The notes beneath the pieces were generated by a model. That model did no database searches. It was not told the origin of the DNA and saw only the letters and a program-made list of their open reading frames with translations. Both the position numbers and the translations under genes were made by a program. A DNA stretch of 39,502 bases from Candidatus Bathyarchaeota archaeon (lineage in GTDB: Archaea > Thermoproteota > Bathyarchaeia > TCS64), in NCBI GenBank assembly GCA_016783455.1, contig JADHWN010000020.1, forward strand, positions 1 through 39,502, read 5' to 3'. How positions within the stretch are numbered: position 1 is the stretch's first letter; every line of letters begins with the position of its first letter. Below are positions 7,279 through 16,133 of the stretch, in pieces.

Positions 7279-8079
7279 TCATAGATGGGCTCCAAAGAAC
7301 GCCTTCAGCCTCTCCTCGATGGGTTTACCCATGGCGTAGACGTTGTGCTCAACCTCCGTAAACAGCTCCAGATCCACCTTGCCCCCTGCCCTCCTGAGGC
7401 CCTCGGCAAGGGGGACGGCGTTCGTCTCCGCAGGGATGTTCGCGTCCCTCGACCCGTGGTAAATGGCCGTCCAAGGGAGGGGCGTACCCGACTTAAGCAA
7501 CTGGATCCTCGGCATCGGATCGTGGGGCTTGATCCTGGCGATGGCCTCCTCGTCTGACGTCTCCTCCGGGAGGCCGTAAGCGCTGAGGCATGGGGGCTTG
7601 AACTTCTGCTCCCGGATCACTGCCGTGAGGTTCGCTACGGCCTGCATCACCGCCACGGCCTTCACCTTCCCCGCAAGGGGCCCGAGAACTGAGTTCCAGA
7701 TGAGGGCGCCTCCCAGGCCTCCCCCCATCAAACCAGTCCTACCAGCGTCGATGTGGGGCGACGCCCCCAGAGCGTCGAAGAGAGCGGCGTTAGCTGAGAC
7801 GGCATCGGAGTTCCCCCAGTGGTCCCCGCAGGCGTGGGAGCCCGCGATGGCGCAGCCACCCCCTGCCATGACCGCTCTGAGGTAGGCCGCTTTGGACTCG
7901 GTGTCGAGCCAATCAGCCTCCCTCTCCCTCACGTATCCCCGGGCCCCGTGGTGGTGGATGACCACGGGCACAGCCTCCCCCACCTCGAATGTCTCGGATG
8001 TCCAGAGGTAGCACCACTCACCCCCGGCCTTGAAGAAGACCTTCTGCTCACCATTAGAGAGAACTGGAATCCCTGACAT
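7279..8079 (-). CDS. Alpha/beta-hydrolase fold protein lacking the nucleophilic Ser
   Basis: A 266-residue dienelactone-hydrolase or acyl-peptidase-like protein with oxyanion-region HHHG at 42-45. The nucleophile elbow expected as GGSLGG reads GGGLGG, so Gly121 (codon GGC) stands where Ser (AGC) belongs. The rest of the triad is intact: Asp212 (GSRDANIP) and His245 (VEHNVYAM). No signal peptide is seen, so it is cytoplasmic. One base change would explain the loss. It may be a recently inactivated enzyme, a non-catalytic binding protein or a consensus error. It stops at TGA (7279-7281) and is convergent with the methyltransferase. Confidence 0.75.
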   Translation of the reverse strand: MSGIPVLSNGEQKVFFKAGGEWCYLWTSETFEVGEAVPVVIHHHGARGYVREREADWLDTESKAAYLRAVMAGGGCAIAGSHACGDHWGNSDAVSANAALFDALGASPHIDAGRTGLMGGGLGGALIWNSVLGPLAGKVKAVAVMQAVANLTAVIREQKFKPPCLSAYGLPEETSDEEAIARIKPHDPMPRIQLLKSGTPLPWTAIYHGSRDANIPAETNAVPLAEGLRRAGGKVDLELFTEVEHNVYAMGKPIEERLKAFFGAHL

Positions 8080-8208
8080 AGAACCTCGTTAACAGCTTGA
8101 ATCCATCAGGATATAACGATTGAGGCCATACCGGTGACAGGCCTCACAGCATAATATTATCTCTTATCCCAGAGATATACCATTCATTCGAATTTAGGGG
8201 TCATATTG

Positions 8209-9942
8209 ATGGAGGAGATAGAGGTCGAGGGAGCCGCTGAGGCCTACGTGGAGCTCTTCAACAGGTACGGGGTCGACTACGTCATCAGCTCGCCCGGCAC
8301 AGAGTTCGTCCCCCTCTGGGAGTACCTGGCGAAGTACAGCTCCCAGGGAAAGAAGCCCTCCTATATCAACGCCAGGCATGAGGGAACAGCCCTCACGATG
8401 GCGAAGGGGTACGCCATGGCCACCGGGAGGCCCCAGGTCGTCCTCACCCACGTCCTCGCCGGCCTCCTCCACGGGGCCATGGAGCTGAGAGCCCTCTACA
8501 TCGACAACCTCCCCGCCCTCCTGATAGTGGGGCAAGCCTGGACCCACGACAGGGAGATCCACGGCGGCACTCCCGGCCCTCACTACCTCTCGTTCACCCA
8601 GGTCGGGGGACAGCAGAGGCTTGTCCAGCCCTACGTCAAGTGGAGCGAGAGCCCGGCCTCCAACGCAAACATCCTCGAGACCATCGCCAGAGCCCTCGAC
8701 ATCGCATCGACGGACGTGAAGGGCCCCGTCCTCCTCGCCCTCTCCAGGGAGCTCATGTTCGAGAAGGCGACGAAGATGAGGATGCCACGGAGGAAGCCGA
8801 GGCCCTCCCGTGTCCAAGCCGACCCCGGTGAGATACAGAAGCTAGCGAAAATGCTCGTGGACGCCGAGAATCCCCTCATCTACACGAGGTACCTGGGGAG
8901 GAACCCCGAGGCCGTGCCGTCCCTCGTGGAGCTCACCGAGCTGCTCTCCCTGCCGGTGTTCGAGACACCGGGGTACATGAACTTCCCCACCGACCATCCA
9001 CTGCACATGGGCTACGACGTCGCACCGTATCTCCCAGAGGCCGACCTGGTGCTCGTCATCGACAGCAGCAGCTGGCCCCCATGGTATCCACCAGGGAGCA
9101 TCCTGGACACCAGCGAGGCGAAGATCGTCTTCATGGACCTGGACCCCCTCCAGACGAAGTACCCCTCACACGGCTACCCGGCGGACATGCTCATCACCGC
9201 GGACTCGGCTCTGGCGCTGCCGGCGATGACGGAGGCGGCGGAGCCCATGCTGGAGGGGTCAGCCGACAGGGTACAGGAGAGGCACAGGAGGTGGGAGGCG
9301 GAGCATAAGAGGCTCAGAGAGGAATGGAGAAATGAAGCCCTCAGCGCCAAGGACGATCATCCCATCGATCCCCGCTGGCTCTGCCTCAACGTAGACGAGG
9401 TCGTCAGCGGGGGAGCCATCACCGTCCACGAGACGATCACCCACGGAAGGATCGTCCACAGGTACATAGAAGGGAACAGGACACGCCCCGGAACCCACTT
9501 CGCGGCGACGGGCCCCGTCGCCCACACAGGGCTAGGGCAGGGCCTCGGCGTCGCCCTGGGGGTGAAGCTGGCCGAGCCCGAGAGAACGGTCGTAGCCCTT
9601 GAGGGGGACGGGAGCTTCAACTACAACCCGGTGCCGGCCTGCCTCGGCCTGTCACAGGAGTACGGGCTGCCGTTCCTGACCGTAGTCTTCGACAACCAGT
9701 CCTACGCCGCCATGAAGCAGCACTCAAGGCACTACGCAGATGGCTGGGCGGTGAAAGGAGGGAAATACTACGGGGTGTACATGAAGCCCAAGCCGGACTA
9801 CGCTAAGATAGCGGAGGCCTTCGGGGGCTTCGGGGAGACTGTTGAGGAGCCCTCCGAGGTCAAGCCCGCATTGGAGAGGGCCGTCGAGGAGCTGGGGGAG
9901 GGCAGGCTGAGCCTCCTCGACGTTATCTTAAAACAGTCTTGA
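8209..9942 (+). CDS. ThDP-dependent enzyme, acetolactate synthase/benzoylformate decarboxylase-like
   Basis: A 577-residue three-domain ThDP enzyme. The Pyr domain (about 1-180) has the activating Glu58 in ARHEGTAL. A central domain (about 200-345) resembles the FAD/nucleotide-binding-like domain of the family. The PP domain holds the Mg-ThDP motif GDGSFNYN (466-473) through to DNQSY (Asn496). Reactions in this family begin with decarboxylation of a 2-keto acid or C-C cleavage. The exact substrate cannot be read: residues around the pocket do not match canonical acetolactate synthase. No small regulatory subunit is adjacent. ATG at 8209 follows AGGGG (8195-8199); TTG at 8206 is an alternative. 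Single-gene transcript followed by tRNA-Cys. Confidence 0.85.
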   Translation: MEEIEVEGAAEAYVELFNRYGVDYVISSPGTEFVPLWEYLAKYSSQGKKPSYINARHEGTALTMAKGYAMATGRPQVVLTHVLAGLLHGAMELRALYIDNLPALLIVGQAWTHDREIHGGTPGPHYLSFTQVGGQQRLVQPYVKWSESPASNANILETIARALDIASTDVKGPVLLALSRELMFEKATKMRMPRRKPRPSRVQADPGEIQKLAKMLVDAENPLIYTRYLGRNPEAVPSLVELTELLSLPVFETPGYMNFPTDHPLHMGYDVAPYLPEADLVLVIDSSSWPPWYPPGSILDTSEAKIVFMDLDPLQTKYPSHGYPADMLITADSALALPAMTEAAEPMLEGSADRVQERHRRWEAEHKRLREEWRNEALSAKDDHPIDPRWLCLNVDEVVSGGAITVHETITHGRIVHRYIEGNRTRPGTHFAATGPVAHTGLGQGLGVALGVKLAEPERTVVALEGDGSFNYNPVPACLGLSQEYGLPFLTVVFDNQSYAAMKQHSRHYADGWAVKGGKYYGVYMKPKPDYAKIAEAFGGFGETVEEPSEVKPALERAVEELGEGRLSLLDVILKQS

Positions 9943-10026
9943 CCTACCCTGAGAACTAGTCTAGAAGGTGAATCACGTCCTCCACGCGATACGTTGATAT
10001 TTTAGTGAGGGAGTAGATCGTTACGC

Positions 10027-10102
10027 GCCGGGTTGGCTGAGCGGTTTAGGCGTCCGCCTGCAGAGCGGATCTACGGGGGTTCGAATCCCTCGCCCGGCTC
10101 CA
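10027..10102 (+). tRNA. tRNA-Cys (anticodon GCA) with encoded CCA
   Basis: A complete cloverleaf: acceptor GCCGGGT (10027-10033) pairs with GCCCGGC (10092-10098), with one G-U pair. The anticodon stem is TCCGC/GCGGA and the loop CTGCAGA gives anticodon GCA at 10060-10062. The discriminator is U at 10099, the cysteine identity base, and CCA is encoded at 10100-10102. No intron is seen. The transcript is followed by a T-run near 10122-10127. Confidence 0.95.
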
Positions 10103-10130
10103 ATAAAAAAGGGAAAATCTGTTTTTTCCT
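10103..10130. terminator. T-rich transcript ends for tRNA-Cys and the convergent gene
   Basis: On the plus strand a six-T run (about 10122-10127) follows tRNA-Cys; on the minus strand a six-T run (about 10105-10110) follows the DUF4382 gene. Archaeal RNA polymerase stops at such U-tracts, so this short gap probably ends both transcripts. Confidence 0.5.
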
Positions 10131-10138
10131 GAACCTTA

Positions 10139-10729
10139 CTATCCCGGAGATACGCCTATCTCGACTTTCAATGTCCCAAGGGACAGGTGAAGGTCAGGCA
10201 GCATGTAGTTCGACAGGAGCCCCGAGCCAATACGCAGATCGATGAGCAGACTCTCAGTATCCACGCTTACCTCGAAGGGCGAGGTTTCTATCTCAACCTT
10301 CTGACTCGGGACATCGACGCCTATCACATCGTCGTTGCTCAAGGTCGCGTTGGAGTCCTCGAAACCGCGGACCACACGGAACCTCACCGCGGTGTAGCTC
10401 CCGGCGTCGAGGCTCCCAGCCTGCGCATTGAACGATATCTCCCGGTCCCGTAGCATGTTGAACGAGACGCTCCCCACGGTCAGCTCAGTCCAGCCTCCGT
10501 CCTGCCGCCTCGCCTCGAAGCCGTCCAGTGTGACGTTGAGGTGGACCACGTCGGCCTGCCCCTCGCCCATCTTGACGACCTGGAACCCGTATCCGGGAAT
10601 CTCCTGCAGCGCCACCATGGTGTTTACGCCGACCTCCTCTCGGACGGGGGCGAACACCAGTATAAGGAGGGCAGCTATTACGACCCCGGCCGCCCCGAAG
10701 AGGACTATCTTCCGGCTGCTGTAAGCCAT
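10139..10729 (-). CDS. DUF4382-type membrane-anchored extracytoplasmic protein
   Basis: A 196-residue protein with one N-terminal transmembrane or uncleaved signal segment (about 8-28, GAAGVVIAALLILVFAPV) and an outside beta-rich domain resembling DUF4382 (SLDAGSYTAVRFRVVRG is the best-matching stretch). The function of the family is unknown; members are often lipoproteins or surface proteins. It ends at TAG followed at once by TAA. It lies 20 bp downstream of the small membrane protein, so the two are probably co-transcribed, with the membrane-anchored regulator 5' of both. Confidence 0.65.
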   Translation of the reverse strand: MAYSSRKIVLFGAAGVVIAALLILVFAPVREEVGVNTMVALQEIPGYGFQVVKMGEGQADVVHLNVTLDGFEARRQDGGWTELTVGSVSFNMLRDREISFNAQAGSLDAGSYTAVRFRVVRGFEDSNATLSNDDVIGVDVPSQKVEIETSPFEVSVDTESLLIDLRIGSGLLSNYMLPDLHLSLGTLKVEIGVSPG

Positions 10730-10749
10730 ATCTGTTCAGGCCTCCTAAT

Positions 10750-11004
10750 TCACGGGGATCGACCGGACTCCGCCTGCATCTCATCCAGCCTCGACCTTAT
10801 GCTCTCAAGCTCCCTCTGCAATTCACTCCTCGGTTGCTTTTCCCCGGGTATCAGAGCATCCACTGCGACTGTGGATGTCAGGGCGATGAGGAAGAATACG
10901 AGGTATCCCCCGAATGTCATGCCGCCTCCCTCCAGGGAGATGATTACGATACTAGCCAGGACGAATGTCCAGACGAAGGCGATGATCAGCTTCTTGCTCT
11001 CCAT
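10750..11004 (-). CDS. Small two-helix membrane protein with charged C-terminal tail
   Basis: An 84-residue protein of unknown function. Two hydrophobic helices (about 5-22 and 29-50) are separated by the short turn LEGGGMTFGG. A highly charged tail follows (SELQRELESIRSRLDEMQAE), which looks like a short coiled coil in the cytoplasm. ATG at 11004, TGA stop. It sits between a membrane-anchored winged-helix protein and the DUF4382 gene, all on the minus strand; a common envelope-related role is plausible. Confidence 0.65.
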   Translation of the reverse strand: MESKKLIIAFVWTFVLASIVIISLEGGGMTFGGYLVFFLIALTSTVAVDALIPGEKQPRSELQRELESIRSRLDEMQAESGRSP

Positions 11005-11076
11005 TCCTTTAAACCTCCAATTATCTGGTCCTACATGTGGAATCGAGGGATATAATGAAATGCTTTAGAACACTCC

Positions 11077-11092
11077 GTACAAAACATTGTAC
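11077..11092. promoter_or_regulatory. Short perfect dyad upstream of the small membrane protein
   Basis: GTACAA (11077-11082) and TTGTAC (11087-11092) form a 6-bp inverted repeat with a 4-nt centre, partly extended by TCCG/CGGA outside. A minus-strand TATA-like sequence (CATTATATCCC, about 11047-11057) lies between it and the downstream start at 11004. It could be an operator for the neighbouring membrane-bound regulator or simply the 3' hairpin of that regulator's transcript. Confidence 0.4.
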
Positions 11093-11100
11093 AGCGGATT

Positions 11101-11538
11101 CTAGGGCCTCTGCCTCCACACTCTGACGGCCTCGTACCAGAAGATCACTGTGCCGAGGCCCCCAAGAATGAGGGCGAAGACGCTGTAGAACGTCAGCTCC
11201 CTCAGCTGCGTGAGCAGGAACGCCAGCAGGGTCGTGAACATCGTCGCGTAGAGGACGTACCTGGGGAGGAGGAAGGTGCCCAGCTTGACGAACTGCTTGA
11301 GGACGCCGACCCTCACCTCCCTCACGAGCCTGTAGTCCCCCCTCTCCCTCGCGACGAGCCTCATCTCGACCAGCTTGTTCAGGTGGTAGGCGGCCAGGGC
11401 GGGGCTGGAGAAGCCCAGCTGCCTCTGGAGCTCCCTGACGCCCATCGTGCCGTCACTCGAGTTCAGGAGGGCCCAGTAGACCCTGAGGGCGTTCCCCTTC
11501 AACTCGCTGGCTATCTTCTCCTCGTCGAAAGAGCTCAA
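11101..11538 (-). CDS. Membrane-anchored winged-helix transcription regulator
   Basis: A 145-residue protein with an N-terminal winged-helix DNA-binding domain (about 12-75; recognition region SSPALAAYHLNKLVEMRLV) followed by two transmembrane helices (about 88-110 and 115-136). This N-HTH plus two-helix layout is found in archaeal one-component regulators tied to the membrane. There is no ligand-binding domain, so the signal is probably membrane state or a partner protein. The small membrane protein and DUF4382 gene downstream on the same strand are candidate targets and partners. Stop TAG at 11101-11103. Confidence 0.78.
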   Translation of the reverse strand: MSSFDEEKIASELKGNALRVYWALLNSSDGTMGVRELQRQLGFSSPALAAYHLNKLVEMRLVARERGDYRLVREVRVGVLKQFVKLGTFLLPRYVLYATMFTTLLAFLLTQLRELTFYSVFALILGGLGTVIFWYEAVRVWRQRP

Positions 11539-11685
11539 AGCACGAAGATACCACTAAACCGTGATATATATTCTCAGCCCTTACACGAACGCGATCCATA
11601 CAGAGTTGTTCCAAATCAACTTGTTCTACAGTGAGTCGACGCGCCTGATAAAAAGGAAAAGCACATAGGTCAATTGGTATCTGGG

Positions 11686-12051
11686 ATGAACGGAAAACTC
11701 CTTTTTGTCATAAACAGCGGATCTGAAAGCCCCAGCAGGGTCAAGTGGGGCCTAAGAATGGCCCTGAACACACACTCACACCCCTATGGCGAGAAGATAC
11801 TGGAGGACATCAAGGTGCTGCTTTTCTGCGGCGGAGTGAGCATCGTGGACCCTGTTTCACCCCACGCCACCGAGTTCCGTGAGAGGCTAGGCGAACTGGT
11901 GAGCGCAGGCGTCGAGGTCGCATCATGCATCTCGATAGCGGGACCACTCGGTCTCGAAGAGGAGACGACGGCACTCGGCATCAGACTGGTCCACGCATCC
12001 GTCTACGTAGCAGAAAGAGTGGGCGAGGGATACACGATCATCACCTTCTGA
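11686..12051 (+). CDS. DsrE-like family protein
   Basis: A 121-residue protein with a DsrE/DsrF-like fold: an N-terminal strand LLFVINSG, the motif SPSRVKWGLRMALN, and a strand-turn IKVLLFCGGVSIVDP. DsrE relatives carry sulfur as persulfide on a Cys or bind small ligands. Cys residues here are in LFCGG and ASCISIAG; the latter is near the usual active-site position, but I cannot confirm catalysis. ATG at 11686 is preferred over an in-frame TTG at 11674. It stands alone between a divergent regulator and the GH31 gene, 102 bp upstream of the latter. Confidence 0.7.
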   Translation: MNGKLLFVINSGSESPSRVKWGLRMALNTHSHPYGEKILEDIKVLLFCGGVSIVDPVSPHATEFRERLGELVSAGVEVASCISIAGPLGLEEETTALGIRLVHASVYVAERVGEGYTIITF

Positions 12052-12153
12052 CGAAAGTAAGGACGTCGATTGCGGAGTATGCTTAATACTCCTAGCCAGT
12101 TGTGAAATTTTAAGTAGACATAGGAAAAAGGAGATACTCAGGTTGCTCCAGTC

Positions 12154-14169
12154 ATGACGAGAGGCACAATCAGGGTTGAAGACGAGAGCATACTTCTCAG
12201 ATCCGGTCAAGCCAAAGTCAGGATCGAGGCCTGGGGGAGAGACGGCATCAGGGTCAGAGCCACCACCCTTGAGGAGATAATGCACGACCTCCCCGGCTCT
12301 CTACTAGAGCAAGAAAAGGCTGAAGCCGATGCCTCCTTCGACGGCAAAGTCGCCGAGATCAGGAATGGGGCGACAACGGTGAAGGTGGAGCTTGAGCCCC
12401 TCCAAGGCTGGCCGATCCCCTGGAGGATCAGCTTCCACGACAGCGACGGAAGGGAGCTCCTGGGGGAGAAGCTGGACAGGTTCAGGCGATGGCCGGGCGT
12501 CTACCTCAAAAACTCCTCCGGGGACCAGTTCAGGGCGGAGGCGAGGTTCCAGGCCCACGAGGGCGAGAAGTTCTACGGCCTGGGCCAGCACCAGCACGGG
12601 CTCCTCGACCAGAAGGGCTGCGTCATCGACCTGATCCAGGGGAACACGGAGGTCCCCATCCCCTTCCTCTACTCTAACAGGGGCTACGGCTTCCTCTGGA
12701 ACAACCCGGGGATAGGACGCGTCGAGCTCGGAACCAGCGAGACGAGGTGGGTGGCAGACTCCACGAGGCAGCTCGACTACTGGGTGACAGCCGGGAGCCC
12801 CAGGCAGGTGATGGAGCGCTACGCGGAGGCGACAGGCCACCCACCGATGATGCCCGAGTGGGCTGCCGGGTTCTGGCAGTGCAAGCTACGGTACAGGACA
12901 CAGGAGGAGCTGCTGGAGGTGGCCCGGGAGTACAGGAGAAGGGGGCTACCACTCTCCGTCATCGTCGCCGACTTCTTCCACTGGACCCTCATGGGGGAGT
13001 GGAGGTTCGACCCCGAGGCCTGGCCAGACCCAGCGGGGATGGTTAAGGAGCTCGAAGAGATGGGGGTCAAGCTCATGGTCTCGATCTGGCCATCCGTGAA
13101 CCCCCTCAGCGAGAACTACCAAGAGATGCAGGAAAGAGGCCTCCTCATAGAGACGGAGAAGGGGATCCCAGCCCACACGGTCTTCGCCGACCGCCGCCCC
13201 GAGGGGCCCATGTACATGCACTACTACGACTCCACCAACCCTGAAGCCAGGGAGTACATCTGGGGGAAGGTGAAGGAGGGCTACTACGACCACGGGATCA
13301 GGGTCTGGTGGCTCGACGCCTGCGAGCCTGAGATCTACCCCTTCGACCCCGAGAACCTGAGGTTCTACCTGGGCAACGGGGTGGAGGTCGCCAACCTCTA
13401 CCCCCTGATGCACCAGATGGCCTTCCACGACGGGATGAGAGCGGAAGGGGAGGAGGAGATAGTGACCCTCTGCAGAGCGGCCTGGGCGGGGAGCCAGAGG
13501 TACGGGGCGGCGGTCTGGTCCGGGGACATCCCCTCGACCTTCGAGGCGCTGAGGGTGCAGGTGGTGGCTGGGCTCAACATGGCGATGAGTGGCATCCCGT
13601 GGTGGAACACAGACATCGGGGGCTTCCACGGCGGCGACCTGCGGTCCCTCTGCTTCAGGGAGCTCATCGTGCGCTGGTTCCAGTATGGTGTTTTCACCCC
13701 CATACTCAGGCTCCATGGCCACAGGCTCCCCGCGCTCGCGCGGCTCCCCGACATGGGGTTCACGGGGGGGCCCAACGAGGCCTGGAGCTTCGGGGAGGAG
13801 GCCTACGAGATCATCAAGGGGCTCCTGATCCTCAGGGAGAGGATGAAGCCCTACATCCTTGAGCAGATGAGAGCCGCCCACGAGAGGGGAACCCCCGTGA
13901 TGAGGCCCCTGATCTTCGACTTCCCAGACGACGGAGAGTGCGGCGACATCGGGGACCAGTTCATGTTCGGAGATAAGATACTCGTAGCACCGATCCTAGA
14001 GAAAGGAGCACGGACACGCAGGGTATACCTTCCCCGGGGTGAGAGATGGAGGGATGCTTGGACGGGAGCACTGTTGTCTGGGGGGGCGTGGATAGAGGTG
14101 GAAGTGCCCCTCGATAAGATACCCTTCTTCTACCGTGGTGAAGAGGACATGGGGCTTCTCGTCCATTAG
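12154..14169 (+). CDS. Glycoside hydrolase family 31, alpha-xylosidase/alpha-glucosidase-like
   Basis: A 671-residue retaining alpha-glycosidase of family GH31. The predicted nucleophile is Asp388 in WWLDACEPE and the acid/base Asp458 in VWSGDIPSTF. Other family hallmarks are an N-terminal beta-sandwich with KFYGLGQHQH, WAAGFWQCKLRYRTQEE before the barrel, and PWWNTDIGGF after it. The WLDxxEPE form of the nucleophile motif is commonest in alpha-xylosidase-type members, so release of xylose or glucose from alpha-linked oligosaccharides is likely. No signal peptide is seen, so substrates must be imported; the neighbouring convergent MFS gene is broken. Stop TAG at 14167-14169. Confidence 0.93.
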   Translation: MTRGTIRVEDESILLRSGQAKVRIEAWGRDGIRVRATTLEEIMHDLPGSLLEQEKAEADASFDGKVAEIRNGATTVKVELEPLQGWPIPWRISFHDSDGRELLGEKLDRFRRWPGVYLKNSSGDQFRAEARFQAHEGEKFYGLGQHQHGLLDQKGCVIDLIQGNTEVPIPFLYSNRGYGFLWNNPGIGRVELGTSETRWVADSTRQLDYWVTAGSPRQVMERYAEATGHPPMMPEWAAGFWQCKLRYRTQEELLEVAREYRRRGLPLSVIVADFFHWTLMGEWRFDPEAWPDPAGMVKELEEMGVKLMVSIWPSVNPLSENYQEMQERGLLIETEKGIPAHTVFADRRPEGPMYMHYYDSTNPEAREYIWGKVKEGYYDHGIRVWWLDACEPEIYPFDPENLRFYLGNGVEVANLYPLMHQMAFHDGMRAEGEEEIVTLCRAAWAGSQRYGAAVWSGDIPSTFEALRVQVVAGLNMAMSGIPWWNTDIGGFHGGDLRSLCFRELIVRWFQYGVFTPILRLHGHRLPALARLPDMGFTGGPNEAWSFGEEAYEIIKGLLILRERMKPYILEQMRAAHERGTPVMRPLIFDFPDDGECGDIGDQFMFGDKILVAPILEKGARTRRVYLPRGERWRDAWTGALLSGGAWIEVEVPLDKIPFFYRGEEDMGLLVH

Positions 14170-14191
14170 CCTAGGGCGTATCCACACGGCA

Positions 14192-15360
14192 TTAATGCCT
14201 TTGGATGACGAAGAAGGCCGCGGTCCCCACCAGATATATGGCGCTGCCTATGAAGAAGATTATCTGCAGGCCGAACAGGTCGCCGAGGATCCCGGACAGC
14301 AGAGGGCCGGCGATCATCCCCAGGCTCATGGAGCTCTGGAGGACGCTCATGGTGGTCCCCATGCCTATCTCCCTCCCCTCGATGGCCACAATGGCGGTGA
14401 GAGCCGGCATCCCCAGGGCTCCGCCGACTGTGAAGACAAGCTGAGCCGCCAAAGCCTCCCAGGTGGTGCGCGCCAGCGGGATGAGGGCCAGCCCCAGAGC
14501 CCCCAGGACTCCACCCAGCAGGATTAGCTTTATCTTGCTGTACCTGTCTGCCAGCTCCCCGAAGGGTCCCTGGAGGAACGCCGAGGTGAGTTGGCTCACT
14601 GAGAGGATGAGCCCCACCATCGAGTATGAGATACCTAGACCTCCCTCGACCACGGGGTTAGAAAGGTACATGGACAGGAATCCCATGACGCTTCCCCGCC
14701 CCAGAGCCCCGACGACCCTGTAGATGAAGGCGGCCCGTAGAATTCTGATCGAGAGGACCGTCATGAAAGACGGACGAGGCCTGTCTCCCATGTCGCTTTC
14801 AACCCTCTCATCCGGGAGGAAAACCGTCACGAGGAACAGGCTGAGGGCTGATAGGCCGCCCATCGCGTAGAACGCGACGCTCTTGGAGCCGAACATGTCG
14901 GTCAGGGTCCCTCCAAGGTACGGTCCGAGGCCCATCCCCGCGAACATGGCGGAGGTCATGAGACCCATGTAGCGCCCCTCCCGCCCCCGGGGGGCAAGGG
15001 CTGCCCCGTAGGCCATGGCGATGGGCATGGTCATGGCTGAGCCGAGGCCGTGGAGGAATCTTATGGAGATCAGGCTCGTGAAGTCCCAGGCCAACACGTA
15101 GAGGAAGGAGATGACGGAGTAACCAGCAGGCCCGCCATGATCACCCTCTTCTTGCTACCCCTGTCGGAGTAGCGCCCAGCGGGGGCAGTAAACACGAGCC
15201 TCGAGATGGACCACGCCGAGCTCAGGAGTCCTATCTGGACGAGGTTCGCGCCCAGGTCGCTCGCGTAGAGCGGCATAATGGGGCTTATGATGCCGAGGCC
15301 CAGCATGGCGACGAAGATGCAGACCAGTAATATCTGTATAGACCGTTCGATCTTGAGCAA
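14192..15360 (-). pseudogene. MFS transporter with a frameshift near 15122
   Basis: Two overlapping frames together give a complete MFS permease. The N-terminal part starts at TTG 15360 (LLVCIFVAMLGLGIISPIMP, then RYSDRGSKKRV, an MFS motif A) and runs to AGLLV. The rest (YSVISFLYVLAWDFTS onward to IIFFIGSAIYLVG) is in another frame. Loss of one base in GGTTAC around 15121-15124 explains the break. A TAA stop at 14192-14194 ends it. It is convergent with the GH31 gene (22 bp apart). The substrate is unknown; sugars or drugs are typical. Confidence 0.75.
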
Positions 15361-15479
15361 ACGAATCTCAGACTAAGCAGAACTATGATATAATAAGACT
15401 TTCTGGAGGCTACCTAGCGCATCACGTCTACTCTTTATTATCGGGCAAGGTTCCAAGTAGTAATTAACTGGTGAAATAA

Positions 15480-15730
15480 ATGGAGAGAAAAGTGCCAGTC
15501 CTGGCAGGTCTAACCGAGGAGAGCAGTCAGGAAGAGAGGGCGACGGCGGCCTTCGAGACCATCTACAAGATAAGGAACGTGACGGTCTCCACGGTCGACC
15601 TAACTTACCCGCCTCCAGGGTCTTCGACATGGCCCTACTGGAGGACGGGAACATATACTTCTGCACAGCCACGGGCAAGCCGGCGTACAAACAGTTACAG
15701 AAGAAGCCCTACATTGTCATAACGACGTAA
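15480..15730 (+). pseudogene. PPOX-type flavin-binding protein remnant
   Basis: The first frame begins at ATG 15480 with a pyridoxamine 5'-phosphate oxidase-like N-terminus (TIYKIRNVTVSTVD). After 15598 the similarity continues in another frame with NLPASRVFDMALLEDG and IYFCTATGKPAYKQL, consistent with one missing base at about 15599-15602. It then ends at TAA 15728-15730 after about 83 residues, whereas such proteins usually run 130-150 residues, so there is also a C-terminal loss. It probably bound FMN or F420 once and no longer does. Confidence 0.6.
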
Positions 15731-15795
15731 AAAATGACTTGTACCTTCCTGATGATGCGTGGGCTTCGTTATCTGAGGGTACACTCCCTCTTTTC

Positions 15796-16032
15796 TTAAA
15801 TGGAGGCTGGGGGTACGCTCTGAAGCAGCTCGCTGGCGGCCGCGCTGATGAAATATCTCAGGCCACTGCGGCCATGCTTGTAGACCAGAACCCCCAGGTC
15901 CAGAAGCCTCCGGCGGAGGCCCTTCGGGAAGACATCTCTAGCCCTCGTGCCCTCGCTGAGAGACATCAACTCGTCCTGATAGAACCAGACAAGGTTCTTG
16001 AAGTTGACTTGGTCCAGTTTCTCTGCGGCCAT
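15796..16032 (-). CDS. Small hypothetical protein, possibly winged-helix
   Basis: A 78-residue protein with ATG at 16032 and TAA. The sequence reads like a small helical domain with a basic turn (KGLRRRLLDLGVLVYKHGRSGLRYFIS), the spacing expected for the recognition helix and wing of a winged-helix protein. I do not recognise a family. No clear ribosome binding site is visible, though AT-rich sequence lies about 10 nt upstream. It could be a regulator fragment. Confidence 0.45.
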   Translation of the reverse strand: MAAEKLDQVNFKNLVWFYQDELMSLSEGTRARDVFPKGLRRRLLDLGVLVYKHGRSGLRYFISAAASELLQSVPPASI

Positions 16033-16133
16033 TGCTCAATTATAGTCTGTAACGGTCCGAAATAAGAATTATGACTCTCGCTGGCAGGCCTTCTATGCTT
16101 GCGTAAGCTCGAACGATTCAAAGAATCCTACGC

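Noticed and set aside
12946-13881. 311-codon minus-strand frame opposite GH31
   Set aside because: It has antisense composition (Val, Pro, His, Glu-rich) and no domain, while the opposite strand is a clear GH31 catalytic domain.
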